Source: JBBRHF01 sp038223055 (GTDB lineage: Bacteria > Actinomycetota > Actinomycetes > JACCUZ01). Taken from it: a stretch of DNA of 14,923 nt. Made by a program: the position numbers and the translations under genes. Under the pieces are notes generated by a model that searched no databases, was not told where the DNA came from, and worked only from the letters and a program-made list of their open reading frames with translations. Of the stretch, positions 13,450-14,923 are shown in pieces. Position 1 is the first letter of the stretch, and every line of letters begins with the position of its first letter. The stretch spans positions 1-14,923 of the forward strand of contig JBBRHF010000105.1 in NCBI GenBank assembly GCA_038223055.1. Reading direction: 5' to 3'.

Positions 13450-13474
13450 ACTTGACATGACGCACCACGCGACA

Positions 13475-13722
13475 TCACTGCTCCCGGCGTGTCGCCAGGG
13501 CGCGCAACAGCGCAGCCTCGCCCACGCAGCCAGCTCGACCAGTTCCTCATAGCCCAGGGCATGGCCGCCCGCAGGGCGGCCGCGGTCGGTCCAGTCCGCG
13601 GGCAGCATTGCGGTGCCCAACGGGTCGCCCTCACAGGAGAACGCCACACCACTGGCCTCATAGCGGCGCTCGAAGAGCACCCGCAGCCGCTGACCAAGCA
13701 ACGGATGGAACGGATGAGTCAC
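13475..13722 (-). pseudogene. DUF5372-family gene with a 3' frameshift
   Basis: From GTG 13722 the protein reads VTHPFHPLLGQRLRVLFERR, then VAFSCEGDPLGT, LPADWTDRGRPAGGHALGYE and ELVELAA. THPFHPL...R is the hallmark of DUF5372, a family of about 80-100 residues common beside actinobacterial transposable elements, function unknown (possibly an accessory to transposition). After ELVELAA the expected end (GEAALLRALATRREQ with TGA at 13477-13475) is in the next frame. In the original frame the gene reads through the right end of the IS to 13117, which is an artefact. A single-base loss near 13525 is the simplest explanation. Its neighbours are the IS and the group II intron. Confidence 0.6.
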
Positions 13723-13785
13723 GACCAGGAACGACTCCGAAACCTCGCGCGCGTTACCCGACCTCGCCGTATGCAGGGTCCGTCG

Positions 13786-14143
13786 GGATGCCCAGACGGC
13801 GCAGTTTCCCGCCCGCCTTCGGGATCATCCGCTCACGCACCGGCAACGGGCAGAAACTCCGGTCTCGCAATGCCGACCGGAGCCCGTCGAGGAACTCCTC
13901 GACGCCCTCCCGGACCTGGATGGACGCCGCGGTGCGGCCGTCCACTCCCGCAGTGCGGGCACCCTTCTTGCCCTGCACCCGATCCCAAGCCACCAACAAG
14001 AACCCAGGATCGGCCACGAGGTTGAACAGGTCGTCGAACCGTTGATGAGGATCATCACGGGCCCAACGGTGCAGCTTGGTCTGAATCTTCAGTACCCGTC
14101 GCTCCGCCCTGAAGACAGCGAGCTCAAGTTCGTCAGTATTCAC
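13786..14143 (-). pseudogene. ltrA: Group II intron reverse transcriptase/maturase, N-terminal fragment
   Basis: The likely start is GTG at 14143, with AGGAGGG (minus strand, 14160-14154) ten bases before it; an in-frame ATG at 14170 is an alternative. The protein reads VNTDELELAVFRAERRVLKI, then QTKLHRWARDDPHQRFDDLF and NLVADPGFLLVAWDRVQGKK. Next comes GVDGRTAASI (RT domain 0) and then RDRSFCPLPVRERMIPKAGG followed by KLRRLGIPT (RT1). It ends at LGIPT, where the full protein continues for about 300-450 residues through the YADD catalytic site, maturase and usually an endonuclease domain. The last residues (DPAYGEVG) are foreign. The gene lies inside the intron and is lost by deletion, with no frameshift in the remaining part. 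Confidence 0.8.
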
Positions 14144-14782
14144 CGGCGACAGTCCCTCCTGATGTTCCATTCACCTACAGCTACCGAATTGCTGGCCCCC
14201 TTCGCCCTGTGACCGGCTCTCCCGGTCCCCGGTGGCGGGTCGTCGCGCCCGCGACTACTACGAGGCCTCCGCCCCACCCCGCGGCCCTCGGCCGGCAACG
14301 GACCTACCCCCACCTGTCGGGCTGGCTGCCCGCCCGGTGGGGGAACCCCAGGGTGGTTCCCACGTTCACCATGCGATCGATCGGTCAGTGAGGCACCCGG
14401 CTCTACCCCGGCAGCATCGCCACGGCTACGCCGCAGGCATTCACCGTGGCCTCCCCACCGACAGAACTCGACGGCTTCGGAGTCCAAACACCGCAAGCGG
14501 CGTCTGGTGCACTGCAGACCGGCCCAAATCCACCAGATTTGAGCACGGCTTCGCGATTACGGGGCTTCGAACACCGGTTCACTCACGTTGCACCTTCTGA
14601 CCTTGCTCGACGAACCCGCACCGTCTGGCAGTCCCGGCACGTCCCGTCGTTGTCGGGGCCGCTTGCCACCCTGACCGGCGTTCCCCGGCTCGGGCTGCCC
14701 CCAGCTTCATCAGGCCGCTGCGACGACCCAACGGGGATGGTCTCTCACCATCCCTCGACACACACAGCGCCTCGTGGCGCAC
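13786..14782 (-). mobile_element. 3'-truncated group II intron
   Basis: On the minus strand the intron begins at 14782 with GTGCGCC (consensus GUGYG), immediately followed by a GCGCC/GGCGC hairpin. About 640 bases of structured GC-rich leader precede an intron reverse transcriptase frame that stops making sense at about 13786. The remainder of the RT, domain V and the 3' splice site are missing, so it cannot splice or move. The 5' exon is an IS3 reading frame. A possible EBS1 (minus strand AGTTCTG, 14468-14462) can pair with the last exon bases CGGAGCT using two G-U pairs. Confidence 0.7.
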
Positions 14783-14923
14783 AGCTCCGCCGCGAAAAAA
14801 GTCGATGCCGCGCGCAAGATCGCGTTCGCCCGGCGCAGCTCACGGTTCTCCCGCTCCAGCTTGACCAGCCGGGCCGAGTCGGTGCTGGTGATCCCGGGAC
14901 GCGCGCCGGTGTCGACCTCGGCC
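14783..14923 (-). pseudogene. IS3-family OrfA fragment, interrupted by the group II intron
   Basis: Minus strand, open to the window edge: AEVDTGARPGITSTDSARLV then KLERENRELRRANAILRAAS and TFFAAEL. This is the leucine-zipper-like C-terminus of IS3 OrfA. The bases T-TTT-TTC (14801-14795 region) form a heptamer of the kind used for -1 frameshifting; the -1 frame gives FFRGGA, the known opening of OrfB in such elements. The intron starts right after this point, so OrfAB is cut just past the frameshift site. The N-terminus lies outside the window. The OrfB fragment at 9190-9718 is similar in type but there is no evidence that it is the same copy. Confidence 0.75.

Noticed and set aside
12100..13465. 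Target-site duplication flanking the IS
   Set aside because: Left flank (ending CCTAATG) and right flank (starting ACTTGACATGA) share no convincing direct repeat.
13117..13474. C-terminal extension of the DUF5372 frame
   Set aside because: It runs antisense through the IS transposase after a frameshift and shows no independent domain.
14615..14621. GTGCGGG on the minus strand as the 5' end of the group II intron
   Set aside because: The more upstream GTGCG at 14782 directly follows the IS3 reading frame, which gives a natural exon/intron boundary; 14621 is then internal to domain I.
1..14923. CRISPR arrays, tRNA or rRNA genes
   Set aside because: I saw no regularly spaced direct repeats, no cloverleaf with CCA-type end, and no rRNA-like conserved stretches.

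Overview
The base composition (very high GC), GTG starts and translationally coupled gene overlaps point to an actinomycete. The protein families (TusA/DsrE/DoxD cluster, YihY, DUF6431, DUF5372, actinobacterial IS3, IS1202-like and group II intron remnants) fit a Pseudonocardiales-type genome, but the genus is an inference. The window looks like an accessory region: a few intact genes or operons separated by decayed genes and broken mobile elements.

Positions 309-3500 (+) carry the most coherent system. It holds a TusA-like sulfur carrier, a DsrE-family protein, a radical SAM enzyme with an N-terminal TusA-like domain, a DoxD/DoxX-type membrane protein, a small membrane protein and a peroxiredoxin-like gene that has lost its active-site core. 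All five intact genes overlap at stop and start. The first is also overlapped by a short ORF that looks like the truncated N-terminus of an ISKra4-type transposase. I infer a sulfane-sulfur (or selenium) handling pathway that feeds a radical SAM reaction; the substrate cannot be read from the sequence.

Positions 3540-4512 (-) hold a 55-residue Cys-rich protein (CGC-x3-CWC) followed by a frameshifted, truncated mercuric-reductase-like FAD disulfide oxidoreductase. The redox theme suggests it once worked with the facing sulfur operon.

Positions 4611-8810 contain a winged-helix protein remnant (-), a PAP2 phosphatase (+) with two dyads just upstream of its start, a frameshifted ribosome-hibernation-factor-like gene (-), an orphan DUF6431 transposon-accessory gene (-), a region without recognisable genes, and a coupled pair (+) of a small SH3-like protein and a YihY/BrkB membrane protein ending at a hairpin.

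Positions 8862-9990 (-) are gene debris: an SRPBCC-family pseudogene, the C-terminal half of an IS3 OrfB, and the C-terminus of a Tn3-family transposase. An acyltransferase-3 membrane enzyme (+) and a MerR regulator (+) follow and look intact.

Positions 12119-14923 are stacked mobile DNA. They comprise a complete but frameshifted rve-type IS with symmetric two-box ends, a frameshifted DUF5372 gene, and a 3'-truncated group II intron (RT N-terminus plus 5' RNA) that sits inside an IS3 element just after its -1 frameshift site. The IS3 runs off the window edge.
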